From: a virus | DNA length: 32,731 nucleotides | Reading direction: 5' to 3' (one strand) | Virus record (IMG/VR): IMGVR_UViG_3300028361_000084 | Span: 1-32,731 of that record | In this document: positions 14,762 to 19,866 of the stretch, piece after piece | Layout: every line of letters starts with the position of its first letter | Position numbering within the stretch: position 1 is the stretch's first letter | Position numbers and translations under genes: made by a program | The notes under the pieces: generated by a model | Seen by the model: only the letters and a program-made list of their open reading frames with translations | The model's database searches: none | Told to the model about the DNA's origin: nothing

Positions 14762-15105
14762 ACCCTCACCTCCGCTTGCGCCAGGCGCGCCTTTGCCTTG
14801 ACCCACTTGCGCTCTAGCTGGCGTGTGGCTTTGTGGGACTGCCGTGCCCGCTCTACCGCCCGCCGTGCGTTGTGTTCGTCGGTGGACGCGCAGAACCACA
14901 CGGCGCGGGCCAAGCGGGCGTCTGTGTCGCCTGAATAAAAGCCCTCAGCCCGTAGGCCGAGGGGAGTTGACAGGGAGGCTTTGCGCAGAGACACCGCTGC
15001 GCTCGGTGTTGGTGCGCGGCGCAACTCAGGGGAGGCTGAGGAGGCCGCGCTATCGCACTCCGCCGATAGGTAGCAGGCGGGTGCGTGTGGGTGCGTGGGG
15101 GTCAT
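14758..15105 (-). CDS. Unknown protein with a terminator inside its coding region
   Basis: A 115-codon frame is coupled at both ends by ATGA overlaps. The first half (Pro/Ala/Ser/Arg-rich, SAECDSAASSASPELRRAPT) has poor coding character, while the second half looks like a real helical basic domain (DARLARAVWFCASTDEHNAR, QSHKATRQLERKWVKAKARL). Between them, encoding PLGLRAEGFYSG, lies a strong intrinsic terminator on the same strand (14934-14963). Either the gene carries a regulatory insertion, or only the second half is a gene and the first half is a structured leader. No in-frame ATG with a ribosome-binding site was found after the terminator. Function unknown. Confidence 0.5.
   Translation of the reverse strand: MTPTHPHAPACYLSAECDSAASSASPELRRAPTPSAAVSLRKASLSTPLGLRAEGFYSGDTDARLARAVWFCASTDEHNARRAVERARQSHKATRQLERKWVKAKARLAQAEVRV
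14934..14963 (-). terminator. Strong intrinsic terminator with UACG tetraloop inside the early operon
   Basis: On the minus strand CCCTCGGCC-TACG-GGCTGAGGG forms a 9-bp stem (one G-T pair) closed by a C(UACG)G loop, followed at once by CTTTTATT. This is the best terminator structure in the window. It lies inside a reading frame about 835 bp downstream of the start of the leftward operon, so polymerase must read through it to reach the replication genes. Confidence 0.75.
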
Positions 15106-15362
15106 GCTGCCGCCTTTGAGGCTGCTTTTAGGGCCTCTCGATCAATTTTGCCGCTCATGTAAGCTTCGTGGATAAAGTCATGATCGAGCCCGGCCAATAT
15201 GCACACGCACTGAAAATCACGCCGCGCTTCGGCTATCCATTTTCGGGCGGCAGCTCTGGACAGGACCTCGTAGGATTTGCGCGTGGGCTTAGTGGCGGTA
15301 GCGTCGATAACTGCGTTAAACAAAACAGCTTGCCATAGTGTTTGCTCTGGAGGCTGGGTCAT
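15102..15362 (-). CDS. Small helical phage protein
   Basis: This 86-residue protein has the pattern LWQAVLFNAVIDAT, AARKWIAEARRDFQCVCILAGLD and DFIHEAYMSGKIDREAL, a small all-helical family often seen in early regions of temperate phages. The WI...RDF..VC.LAGLD segment resembles a helix-turn-helix, so it may bind DNA. It is joined by ATGA overlaps to the genes before and after. The function is not known. Confidence 0.7.
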   Translation of the reverse strand: MTQPPEQTLWQAVLFNAVIDATATKPTRKSYEVLSRAAARKWIAEARRDFQCVCILAGLDHDFIHEAYMSGKIDREALKAASKAAA

Positions 15363-15583
15363 GCTGCCGCCTCCGCATTGGCCAGCGCGGCCAAGCCACT
15401 GGGCGTGATCGTCCAGTTTTCGCCTTGCGTCCCGAACCTGCCAAAATCAGCCCCGCGAATGAGGCCCTTTTCGTTGAGCGCGGCCAACACCTTCGGGTGC
15501 GCGTCAAGATTGCGCCCGGTGCGCCATTGCTCGTCCGATAGCCGGGCGAGGACGGTGTGCTGCTTGGGGGTGAGGGAGGTCAT
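15359..15583 (-). CDS. Small winged-helix protein
   Basis: This 74-residue protein is a predicted winged helix: LTPKQHTVLARLSDEQWRTG forms helices 1 and 2, HPKVLAALNEKGLIRGADFG holds the recognition helix and turn, and ENWTITPSGLAALANAE the wing and last helix. It resembles small phage and MarR-like domains. It is the second gene of the leftward operon, coupled by ATGA on both sides, and probably acts in the same regulatory circuit as the XRE-like protein. The DNA target is unknown. Confidence 0.7.
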   Translation of the reverse strand: MTSLTPKQHTVLARLSDEQWRTGRNLDAHPKVLAALNEKGLIRGADFGRFGTQGENWTITPSGLAALANAEAAA

Positions 15584-15798
15584 GCTGCACCCCCAACCGG
15601 CGCGGCATTCATCTTTGCGCGGATGCCCTCAATCGTGGGCCATCTGGGGTCGCGGCCATTCTCAAGGTCTCGCAACAGGTTCGGGTCATTGACAGTCCAG
15701 ACCCCAAACGCGGTTTTGGACATGCCACTAAGCGCGCGGTAGCGATCAATCTCGGCCACCAGCTTCACTATCTCGGGGTTTTTCACTGCGATGTTCAT
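15580..15798 (-). CDS. XRE-like phage repressor, first gene of the leftward operon
   Basis: This 72-residue protein is a short helix-turn-helix regulator of a type common in alphaproteobacterial phages: IDRYRALSGMSKTAFGVWTV (helices 1-3) and DPNLLRDLENGRDPRWPTIE (recognition region and helix 4). It lacks a cleavage/oligomerisation domain, so it is Cro/small-repressor-like rather than LexA-like. ATG 15798 has no ribosome-binding site; a promoter-like TTGCAA (15833-15828), 17-nt spacer and TAATGA (15810-15805) put the transcript start on or near the A of the ATG. Operator O1 lies in that spacer, so the protein probably represses itself. It is coupled by ATGA to the next gene. Confidence 0.75.
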   Translation of the reverse strand: MNIAVKNPEIVKLVAEIDRYRALSGMSKTAFGVWTVNDPNLLRDLENGRDPRWPTIEGIRAKMNAAPVGGAA

Positions 15799-15953
15799 GC
15801 CACATCATTAGGAAACATCCTAACGTCTTGCAACAGGAAACTTCCAATTCGCACCGCAATCGCGCGAAAATATATTAGGAAGTTTCCTGTTTTAGTGTTG
15901 CGTTAGGAAATATCCTAGGCCATAGTTCCCCCAACAACTGAGGAGACACCGAC
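15799..15953. promoter_or_regulatory. Divergent control region with four operators and two promoters
   Basis: Four 16-bp dyads of consensus TTAGGA-AANN-TCCTAR lie at 15808-15823 (O1, perfect arms), 15833-15848 (O2, weakest, core GGAAACTTCC), 15875-15890 (O3) and 15903-15918 (O4). Rightward promoter: TTGCGT 15898-15903, 17-nt spacer, CATAGT 15921-15926. Leftward promoter: TTGCAA 15833-15828, 17-nt spacer, TAATGA 15810-15805 on the minus strand. O4 and O1 fill the spacers of the rightward and leftward promoters. The arrangement resembles the operator-promoter regions of temperate phages; the binder is inferred to be the adjacent XRE-like protein. Confidence 0.78.
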
Positions 15954-16628
15954 ATGAAATACGAAATCAAACATCGCTGGACGGGGCGGGTGATCTTCAC
16001 CGCCGAAATCGAATGCGACGAAAGACAAGCCGCAAACTTCAAGCTCGGCTTGGCCATCAAGGTTGCTGTGGGAAAAGGCGCGGACCTCAAAGGCGCGTAC
16101 CTCGAAGGCGCGTACCTCAAAGGCGCGTACCTCAAAGGCGCGCACCTCGAAGGCGCGAGCCTCAAAGGCGCGTACCTCGAAGGCGCGCACATCGAAGGCG
16201 CGTACCTCAAAGGCGCGCACCTCGAAGGCGCGAGCCTCAAAGGCGCGTACCTCGAAGGCGCGCACATCGAAGGCGCGTACCTCAAAGGCGCGCACCTCGA
16301 AGGCGCGTACTTTGGGAGGGTTCCCATTATCCCCAATATTCATACAGCGGTATACGAGGCGTCAACCCAAACACCGGAATCTCTGGATATGGGCCGTTGG
16401 CACTCATGTGGGACAACGCACTGCCGTGCCGGATGGGTAACGACGCTGGCGGGCGAGGCGGGCGCTAAACTGGAAGCTGAGATTGGCACACCAGCCGCTG
16501 CCATGGCGATCTACGCCGCAAGCGACCCTGAATATTTACAGCGCGACGGGTGCCCCGATTTTTTATGCGGGAATGATGCTGCTCTGGCGGACATGAAGCG
16601 CCTTGCCGAGTTGGAGACATCGACATGA
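15954..16628 (+). CDS. Pentapeptide-repeat protein, first rightward gene
   Basis: This 224-residue protein has a short N-terminal beta region (MKYEIKHRWTGRVIFTAEIE), about sixteen pentapeptide repeats of the type A-(Y/H/S/D)-L-(K/E)-G at residues 42-122, and a C-terminal domain with LDMGRWHSCGTTHCRAGWV, LEAEIGTPAAAMAIYAAS and PEYLQRDG, which often follows such repeats in phage proteins. Pentapeptide repeats fold as a right-handed quadrilateral beta-helix; some mimic DNA and bind gyrase, but that is not shown here. A 75-bp block is duplicated in tandem. It lies directly behind the operator region with AGGAGA eight bases before the ATG. Confidence 0.88.
   Translation: MKYEIKHRWTGRVIFTAEIECDERQAANFKLGLAIKVAVGKGADLKGAYLEGAYLKGAYLKGAHLEGASLKGAYLEGAHIEGAYLKGAHLEGASLKGAYLEGAHIEGAYLKGAHLEGAYFGRVPIIPNIHTAVYEASTQTPESLDMGRWHSCGTTHCRAGWVTTLAGEAGAKLEAEIGTPAAAMAIYAASDPEYLQRDGCPDFLCGNDAALADMKRLAELETST
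16126..16307 (+). repeat. 75-bp tandem duplication within 15-bp pentapeptide repeats
   Basis: Positions 16126-16200 and 16201-16275 are identical 75-bp blocks (five pentapeptide codon units), and a third partial copy continues to 16307. The whole array from about 16078 consists of 15-bp units such as GGCGCGTACCTCAAA and GGCGCGCACCTCGAA. Because 15 is a multiple of three, all frames stay open, which explains the overlapping open frames on both strands. Confidence 0.95.
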
Positions 16629-17185
16629 ACTTAGACATCAAACCAGAAAAGCTAGAAGCCGCAATTATTGCTGAGGCGGTAGATCAAATCCTTGGCGCAG
16701 ATCAGGGTGAGGCTTACTCACGCTACCTGACCGGCATCCGCGCGGGTGTAGAATCCCGCATCGATAAGATGTTCGCAGACCATGCTGACGCCCTCATTCA
16801 AGAGGCGTTGGACGCCGCCATAAAGGATGGCTTTGAGCGGGAATACAGCAAGGTTGACCAGTGGGGCAAACGTGAGGGGGAGAAAACCTCAATCTCAAAA
16901 GAGCTTGCCCGGCTTGTTAGCGGTTATTGGTCGGAGCGCGTGGACAGCAGTGGGAAGCCCACAAGCTCAACCTACGGAAACACCCTGACGCGAGCAGAAT
17001 ACTTGATGACCGTAATTTGTTCTTCGGACTTTTCCGAGAGCATGAAGGCCTCCGCTTTGAACGTTACTGGGCACCTAAAAGATGGGCTCCGCGCGCATAT
17101 GGCAGCACAGATGGACACAGTTCTTGACGGCCTATTCAAGGTCAAAAGCCTCCAAGACCAAGGTAAAGTCGAAAAGCCTTACTAA
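16625..17185 (+). CDS. Unknown helical phage protein
   Basis: This 186-residue protein is mostly helical (KPEKLEAAIIAEAVDQILG, YLTGIRAGVESRIDKMFADH, ALIQEALDAAIKDGFEREYS, LKDGLRAHMAAQMDTVLDGL) with a short middle segment (TSISKELARLVSGYWSERVD). No family is recognised. Its ATG overlaps the stop of the pentapeptide gene (ATGA) and it also carries the recurrent GGAGACATCGACATG start cassette. The operon position suggests expression with the pentapeptide protein under the operator-controlled rightward promoter. Confidence 0.65.
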   Translation: MNLDIKPEKLEAAIIAEAVDQILGADQGEAYSRYLTGIRAGVESRIDKMFADHADALIQEALDAAIKDGFEREYSKVDQWGKREGEKTSISKELARLVSGYWSERVDSSGKPTSSTYGNTLTRAEYLMTVICSSDFSESMKASALNVTGHLKDGLRAHMAAQMDTVLDGLFKVKSLQDQGKVEKPY

Positions 17186-17230
17186 CCCCACACGCGGGGT
17201 TGACGCCCCGCTCCAAAAGGAGATACCGAC

Positions 17231-17497
17231 ATGACCGCCCACACTGCAATCACCGCCCCCGCACGGCAAGAGGCTCACGCTATGAGCATCTCCGACATGG
17301 GCACCTGCCACAAGTGCGGAGGCACTGGCATGGTTCACCTGTTCAAGATTTCCGAGCCATGCCGTCGCTGCAATGTGGGCGGGTTTGGCGGATTGGCCGC
17401 TTACGACGGCTACACCGCTGCTGAGGTTCGCCAGCGCGGTCAGGCCAACGACGATGCGTTGTTTGGCGACGTGTCGCACGTGGAGGTGGGGCAATGA
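17231..17497 (+). CDS. Small zinc-finger protein
   Basis: This 88-residue protein contains a four-cysteine cluster, CHKCGGTGMVHLF followed by PCRRCNVGGFGG (residues 26-52), of the DnaJ-type/rubredoxin-like zinc ribbon class, after a 20-residue N-terminal tail. The rest is polar with a short helix (YTAAEVRQRGQANDDALFGD). Such small zinc ribbons in phages are of unknown role. The start cassette AAAAGGAGATACCGACATG supports ATG 17231. A 6-bp GC hairpin lies in the 45-bp leader (GCGGGG/CCCCGC). It is coupled by ATGA to the next small gene. Confidence 0.7.
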   Translation: MTAHTAITAPARQEAHAMSISDMGTCHKCGGTGMVHLFKISEPCRRCNVGGFGGLAAYDGYTAAEVRQRGQANDDALFGDVSHVEVGQ

Positions 17498-17673
17498 ACA
17501 CCGAACAACAGCGCCAATTCCTTGCCAAAATCCGCAAATGCGACCCCGAAACCATGAACTTTGACGAGTGGCGCGAACTGCACGGGATGCTGGTGGACTT
17601 GGTCCATTGCGATGACGTGAATGGCCTCCGGGTTGCGCTCGAAGCGCTCGAAGCGCACGAGGTGACGGCATGA
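17494..17673 (+). CDS. Unknown 59-aa protein
   Basis: A 59-residue frame begins MNTEQQRQFLAKIRKCDPET and ends GLRVALEALEAHEVTA. It is helical, acidic and evenly coding-like. It starts in an ATGA overlap with the zinc-finger gene, with GGAGGTGGGGCA just upstream, and ends in an ATGA overlap with the next frame. No family is recognised; a small regulatory or host-modulating protein is possible but unsupported. Confidence 0.55.
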   Translation: MNTEQQRQFLAKIRKCDPETMNFDEWRELHGMLVDLVHCDDVNGLRVALEALEAHEVTA

Positions 17674-17774
17674 CCATCTGGAACTGGATTGCAGACACAA
17701 TAGCCGCGCTCTGTTTGTTTGGCGGGCCTGTTGCGGGGCTTTGGGTCGCGCACGGCATGGGGTGGCTGATGTGA
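17670..17774 (+). CDS. 34-aa single-span membrane peptide
   Basis: A 34-residue frame (MTIWNWIADTIAALCLFGGP and on to GMGWLM) is almost entirely hydrophobic with aromatic residues at both ends, as expected for one membrane helix. It starts in an ATGA overlap and its end overlaps the GTG start of the next gene (ATGTGA). The tight overlaps make translation likely. Function is unknown; small membrane peptides next to phage control regions sometimes act in exclusion. Confidence 0.5.
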   Translation: MTIWNWIADTIAALCLFGGPVAGLWVAHGMGWLM

Positions 17775-17950
17775 CTGACCTCTACGCCCTATCCACCAAC
17801 CCCGCGACGCCGTGCGATGTGATCCGCGCTGCCTGCGACGAAATCCTGCGCCATTCGGTGCGGTACCCATATGCCGACGTCGTTCTGGCCCGCCAGATTT
17901 TGGACGCCAGCAAAACCCAAGGCAAAACCAGCGAAGGAGCAAAGACATGA
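17771..17950 (+). CDS. Unknown 59-aa protein (GTG start)
   Basis: This 59-residue protein starts at GTG 17771 (TDLYALSTNPATPCDVIRAA) and continues CDEILRHSVRYPYADVVLAR and QILDASKTQ. It appears helical. The start was chosen because it overlaps the preceding stop by four bases; an open extension upstream has no start signal. It ends in an ATGA overlap with the next frame. No family is recognised. Confidence 0.55.
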   Translation: MTDLYALSTNPATPCDVIRAACDEILRHSVRYPYADVVLARQILDASKTQGKTSEGAKT

Positions 17951-18096
17951 CCGCCCGTGAGAATTTGCGCGCCTGCCTCTCGGAGCGCCGAAGCCATGCA
18001 CGTAACAGCCTCAATTACCAATACCTCACACGCGCCTTGATCGAAACGCTACTGCGGAGACGCCAAGACGGCCTGATCCGCCTGCCTAACGACTAG
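17947..18096 (+). CDS. Unknown 49-aa basic protein
   Basis: A 49-residue frame (MTARENLRACLSERRSHARN, LNYQYLTRALIETLLRRRQD) is strongly basic and helical. GAAGGAGC lies six bases before ATG 17947, which overlaps the previous stop (ATGA). A nucleic-acid contact is conceivable from charge alone. No family is recognised. Confidence 0.5.
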   Translation: MTARENLRACLSERRSHARNSLNYQYLTRALIETLLRRRQDGLIRLPND

Positions 18097-18148
18097 CCCC
18101 CACGCGGTCCCAGCCCATGCCAGGACGCACATAGAAAGGAATGAGACG

Positions 18149-18358
18149 ATGCCAAAACATGACAGCCTTATCGCCAAGGCGCGAGAAATTGCATCCGAGC
18201 GAGACGAAAAGGCAGCCGAAAGCATGATGATAGCAGAGGCGCACAGGAACGCCGGTAATTCTGGTACAGCCTCGGGCTGGTACGTCTCTGCTGAACACGC
18301 AGAGGAAACCGCAGCCACCTTGCGGGCGCTTGCAAGTATTGTCGAGGCCACCCCATGA
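18149..18358 (+). CDS. Unknown 69-aa helical protein
   Basis: This 69-residue protein is a long charged helix pair (LIAKAREIASERDEKAAESM, SAEHAEETAATLRALASIVE) with a TASGWYV turn between. AAAGGA precedes the start region; ATG 18149 is used here, with an ATG eight bases upstream out of frame. It follows a 52-bp spacer and is coupled by ATGA to a 35-codon frame. No family is recognised. Confidence 0.55.
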   Translation: MPKHDSLIAKAREIASERDEKAAESMMIAEAHRNAGNSGTASGWYVSAEHAEETAATLRALASIVEATP

Positions 18359-18462
18359 CTGACATGGCAGACGACATCGCGCGGGATCGGGTAGATAACC
18401 TTCAGGCAAGACTCTCCCCTGACTACTGGAAGCGTCGCGGAGCACCGAAAGGGCCCCGATAA
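18355..18462 (+). CDS. Unknown 35-aa peptide
   Basis: A 35-residue frame (MTDMADDIARDRVDNLQARL, YWKRRGAPKGPR) begins in an ATGA overlap with the previous gene and ends just before the 12-bp repeat region. It is amphipathic with a basic tail and could bind nucleic acid. It is the last gene of the first rightward set. No family is recognised. Confidence 0.45.
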   Translation: MTDMADDIARDRVDNLQARLSPDYWKRRGAPKGPR

Positions 18463-18497
18463 TTGGCCCAGAAAACGTCAATGGCCGTTTCTGGCCG

Positions 18498-18545
18498 TTT
18501 ACGGGCCAATTTACGGGCCAATTTACGGGCCAATTTACGGGCCAA
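18498..18545 (+). repeat. Four tandem 12-bp repeats TTTACGGGCCAA
   Basis: Four perfect copies of TTTACGGGCCAA lie head-to-tail at 18498-18509, 18510-18521, 18522-18533 and 18534-18545. Two partial TGGCCGTTT units precede them and an inverted TTGGCCC is at 18463-18469. They fill most of the 136-bp gap before a truncated excisionase-like gene. They resemble iterons or binding sites for an accessory recombination or regulatory protein. Confidence 0.9.
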
Positions 18546-18598
18546 TTTTGGCCTGCGCTTCTACTCCTGCAGTCAATACCGACTGACGGAGCAAATGA

Positions 18599-18853
18599 AT
18601 GCAACGGACAGACAACGCACTAGAAACTATTTCGGTGAAGGGTGTGCCGCCTCGGCTTTTGAGCTTAGCCGACGCGACAGCCTACTTAGGCGACAGTCGA
18701 GCAACGCTCTACAAATTGCGAACAGCCCTTCTGAGCCAGTCGGTTCATCTGGCGGCGCTCTTGCTGTGGCTTGGGTCGGTCGCGCTCAATCTCGTTCAGC
18801 GCCGAGTTGAACACGTCAACGCGCGCCCATGCTTCTTCCGTCAGCCGCTTTGA
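18599..18853 (+). pseudogene. Truncated excisionase/AlpA-like HTH gene
   Basis: From ATG 18599 (GGAG seven bases upstream) the first 40 residues carry a clear MerR/HTH_17 excisionase-type motif: PRLLSLADATAYLGDSRATL then YKL. In the family this is followed by a charged wing and a C-terminal helix, but here the frame changes to hydrophobic nonsense (LLSQSVHLAALLLWL) that is antisense to a genuine leftward gene. The homology stops at residues 39-40, exactly within a 13-bp sequence (18708-18720) repeated at 18914-18926. This looks like a gene cut by a rearrangement. A short functional peptide cannot be excluded. Confidence 0.6.
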
Positions 18854-18883
18854 TTGGGCCAGAGGGCTTTCATGCGCATCCAT
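18686..18883 (-). CDS. Unknown small protein, third gene of the leftward recombinase-like unit
   Basis: This 65-residue protein starts at ATG 18883 after GAGGAG, one base shared with the upstream stop (TGATG). The first 50 residues look genuine (DAHESPLAQSKRLTEEAWAR, VFNSALNEIERDRPKPQQER), whereas the last dozen (SQFVERCSTVA) are antisense to the excisionase fragment and may have been acquired by the rearrangement. Function is unknown. Its end overlaps the convergent excisionase-like frame. Confidence 0.5.
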   Translation of the reverse strand: MDAHESPLAQSKRLTEEAWARVDVFNSALNEIERDRPKPQQERRQMNRLAQKGCSQFVERCSTVA

Positions 18884-18926
18884 CACTCTCGCTCCTCAGA
18901 ATGGACGCGTGCATCTACAAATTGCG
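18708..18926 (+). repeat. 13-bp direct repeat TCTACAAATTGCG
   Basis: TCTACAAATTGCG occurs at 18708-18720 and again at 18914-18926, 206 bp apart in the same orientation. The left copy coincides with the end of the excisionase-like homology; the right copy lies near the 3' end of the 66-codon leftward gene. A 13-bp match this close is unlikely but possible by chance. Confidence 0.6.
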
Positions 18927-19083
18927 CGCGCGCGACGGCGGCGGCGGTCATCATTTCAACAACTACCTTCTCCACCAGATCGGGGGATAGCCGAAACACG
19001 GCCCCACTGCCCGGCATCTTGGCGCTCAGGCACACAACGCCGCCTTCCGCAGTCACGGTCAGTGTGGATTTGCCACGCCGCAT
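18883..19083 (-). CDS. Unknown small protein, second gene of the leftward recombinase-like unit
   Basis: This 66-residue protein starts MRRGKSTLTVTAEGGVVCLS, continues with AVFRLSPDLVEKVVVEMMTA and ends polar. A strand-rich N-terminal half and an amphipathic helix suggest a small dimeric domain. The start is firm: AAGGAGG lies seven bases before ATG 19083, directly after the stop of the recombinase-like gene. No family is recognised. Confidence 0.6.
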   Translation of the reverse strand: MRRGKSTLTVTAEGGVVCLSAKMPGSGAVFRLSPDLVEKVVVEMMTAAAVARAQFVDARVHSEERE

Positions 19084-19096
19084 CAGTCAGCCTCCT

Positions 19097-19549
19097 TCAA
19101 TCTAGCGTTCTATCGGCGGGGTTCCGGCTCAGATTGCAAAGCCGGTTCACCTGATTGCGGTTGACGGGCTGACCCGCCATGTCTGTGATCTTGGCCAGCG
19201 CGTCGGCCTGATCCAGCGCGGACCACCAGACCGCACACATATCGGCGCGGCGTGGGTGTGCCTTGGATAGCCTACTGGCCCTCTGGCGCGGCGCAGGCGG
19301 CATCACCTCGATAGTGGCCCCCAGCGCCTCAACGCGCCCCTGCATGGCCTTGCTGGCGGCACCGTGACCCAGATCAGCCAAGGCGCAGATGCGTACCACG
19401 TCGCCACGCCGTATGCCGCCGCCGTCCACCAGCGCCGACAAATCCGCGCGCTGCGTTCCCGGTGCGTCGGTGAAAACGTTTTCCGGCTTCACGTCCATGT
19501 GAGACGCGGCAGATCGGGGGCGGTCAAAGAGGTATGCGATAATTCTCAT
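19097..19549 (-). CDS. Serine-recombinase-like protein lacking catalytic residues
   Basis: Residues 1-85 of this 150-residue protein follow the N-terminal domain of resolvases: MRIIAY, VFTDAPGTQRADLSALVD, IRRGDVVRICALADLGHG and ALGATIEVM. At the positions of the active site, the usual Y-A-R-V-S is Y-L-F-D-R and the usual L-D-R-L-G-R is L-A-D-L-G-H, so the nucleophilic serine and the key arginines are missing. The C-terminal part (ADMCAVWWSALDQADALAKI, NRLCNLSRNPADR) is unfamiliar. ATG 19549 lacks a ribosome-binding site and sits six bases after a -10-like TAATTG, so the message may be leaderless. It is probably a DNA-binding or oligomerising regulator, not a recombinase; the fold is an inference. 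Confidence 0.6.
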   Translation of the reverse strand: MRIIAYLFDRPRSAASHMDVKPENVFTDAPGTQRADLSALVDGGGIRRGDVVRICALADLGHGAASKAMQGRVEALGATIEVMPPAPRQRASRLSKAHPRRADMCAVWWSALDQADALAKITDMAGQPVNRNQVNRLCNLSRNPADRTLD

Positions 19550-19640
19550 GGTGGACAATTAGCACCTTGCGCGCAGTAGCGCAATAGTCTAAAAACGAAC
19601 ACAATAGACGCACCGAACACCACCCGAGAGGACCAAAGAA
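19550..19640. promoter_or_regulatory. Second divergent promoter pair with inverted -35 boxes
   Basis: TTGCGC (19567-19572) and its inverted copy GCGCAA (19579-19584) face each other across 6 bp. Rightward: TTGCGC, 17-nt spacer, TAAAAA (19590-19595). Leftward on the minus strand: TTGCGC (19584-19579), 17-nt spacer, TAATTG (19561-19556), then six bases to ATG 19549. The two -35 boxes are the arms of one dyad, so the polymerases would exclude each other and one regulator could block both. Confidence 0.55.
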
Positions 19641-19829
19641 ATGACACGCTACTTTGCAAACAGCGCCGCAACCCGCAAAAATCGCTCCCTCGCCACAGGC
19701 TTTGACACTGAGATGGCGGCGCGCGATCAGGCTGAATTTTTGGCCAACACTTACGGTGGCGTCGCCAAGGTCAGCACAAACAAAGGCGAGGCAAAAGGCG
19801 CGTTTTCCGCAAAGAAGGGCTGGCACTAA
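19641..19829 (+). CDS. Unknown 62-aa protein
   Basis: This 62-residue basic protein (MTRYFANSAATRKNRSLATG, ARDQAEFLANTYGGVAKVST, AKGAFSAKKGWH) starts after GAGGACC and follows the second divergent promoter. A compact alpha/beta peptide is likely. It opens the second rightward set, whose members share an AAAGGACC-like ribosome-binding site. No family is recognised. Confidence 0.6.
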   Translation: MTRYFANSAATRKNRSLATGFDTEMAARDQAEFLANTYGGVAKVSTNKGEAKGAFSAKKGWH

Positions 19830-19866
19830 GCCAGCCGCCACACCCCCGTTAAGAAGGACCGATGAT

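Noticed and set aside
15875-16440. Several long overlapping frames across the pentapeptide array on both strands
   Set aside because: The 15-bp repeat keeps every frame open. Only the frame from ATG 15954 has a ribosome-binding site, promoter context and non-repetitive flanking domains.
18498-18545. CRISPR-like array
   Set aside because: Repeats are 12 bp and contiguous with no spacers, and no cas genes are present.
18086-18810. Frames encoding NWPV or LRAN repeats on either strand
   Set aside because: They are translations of the 12-bp tandem repeats and lack start signals.
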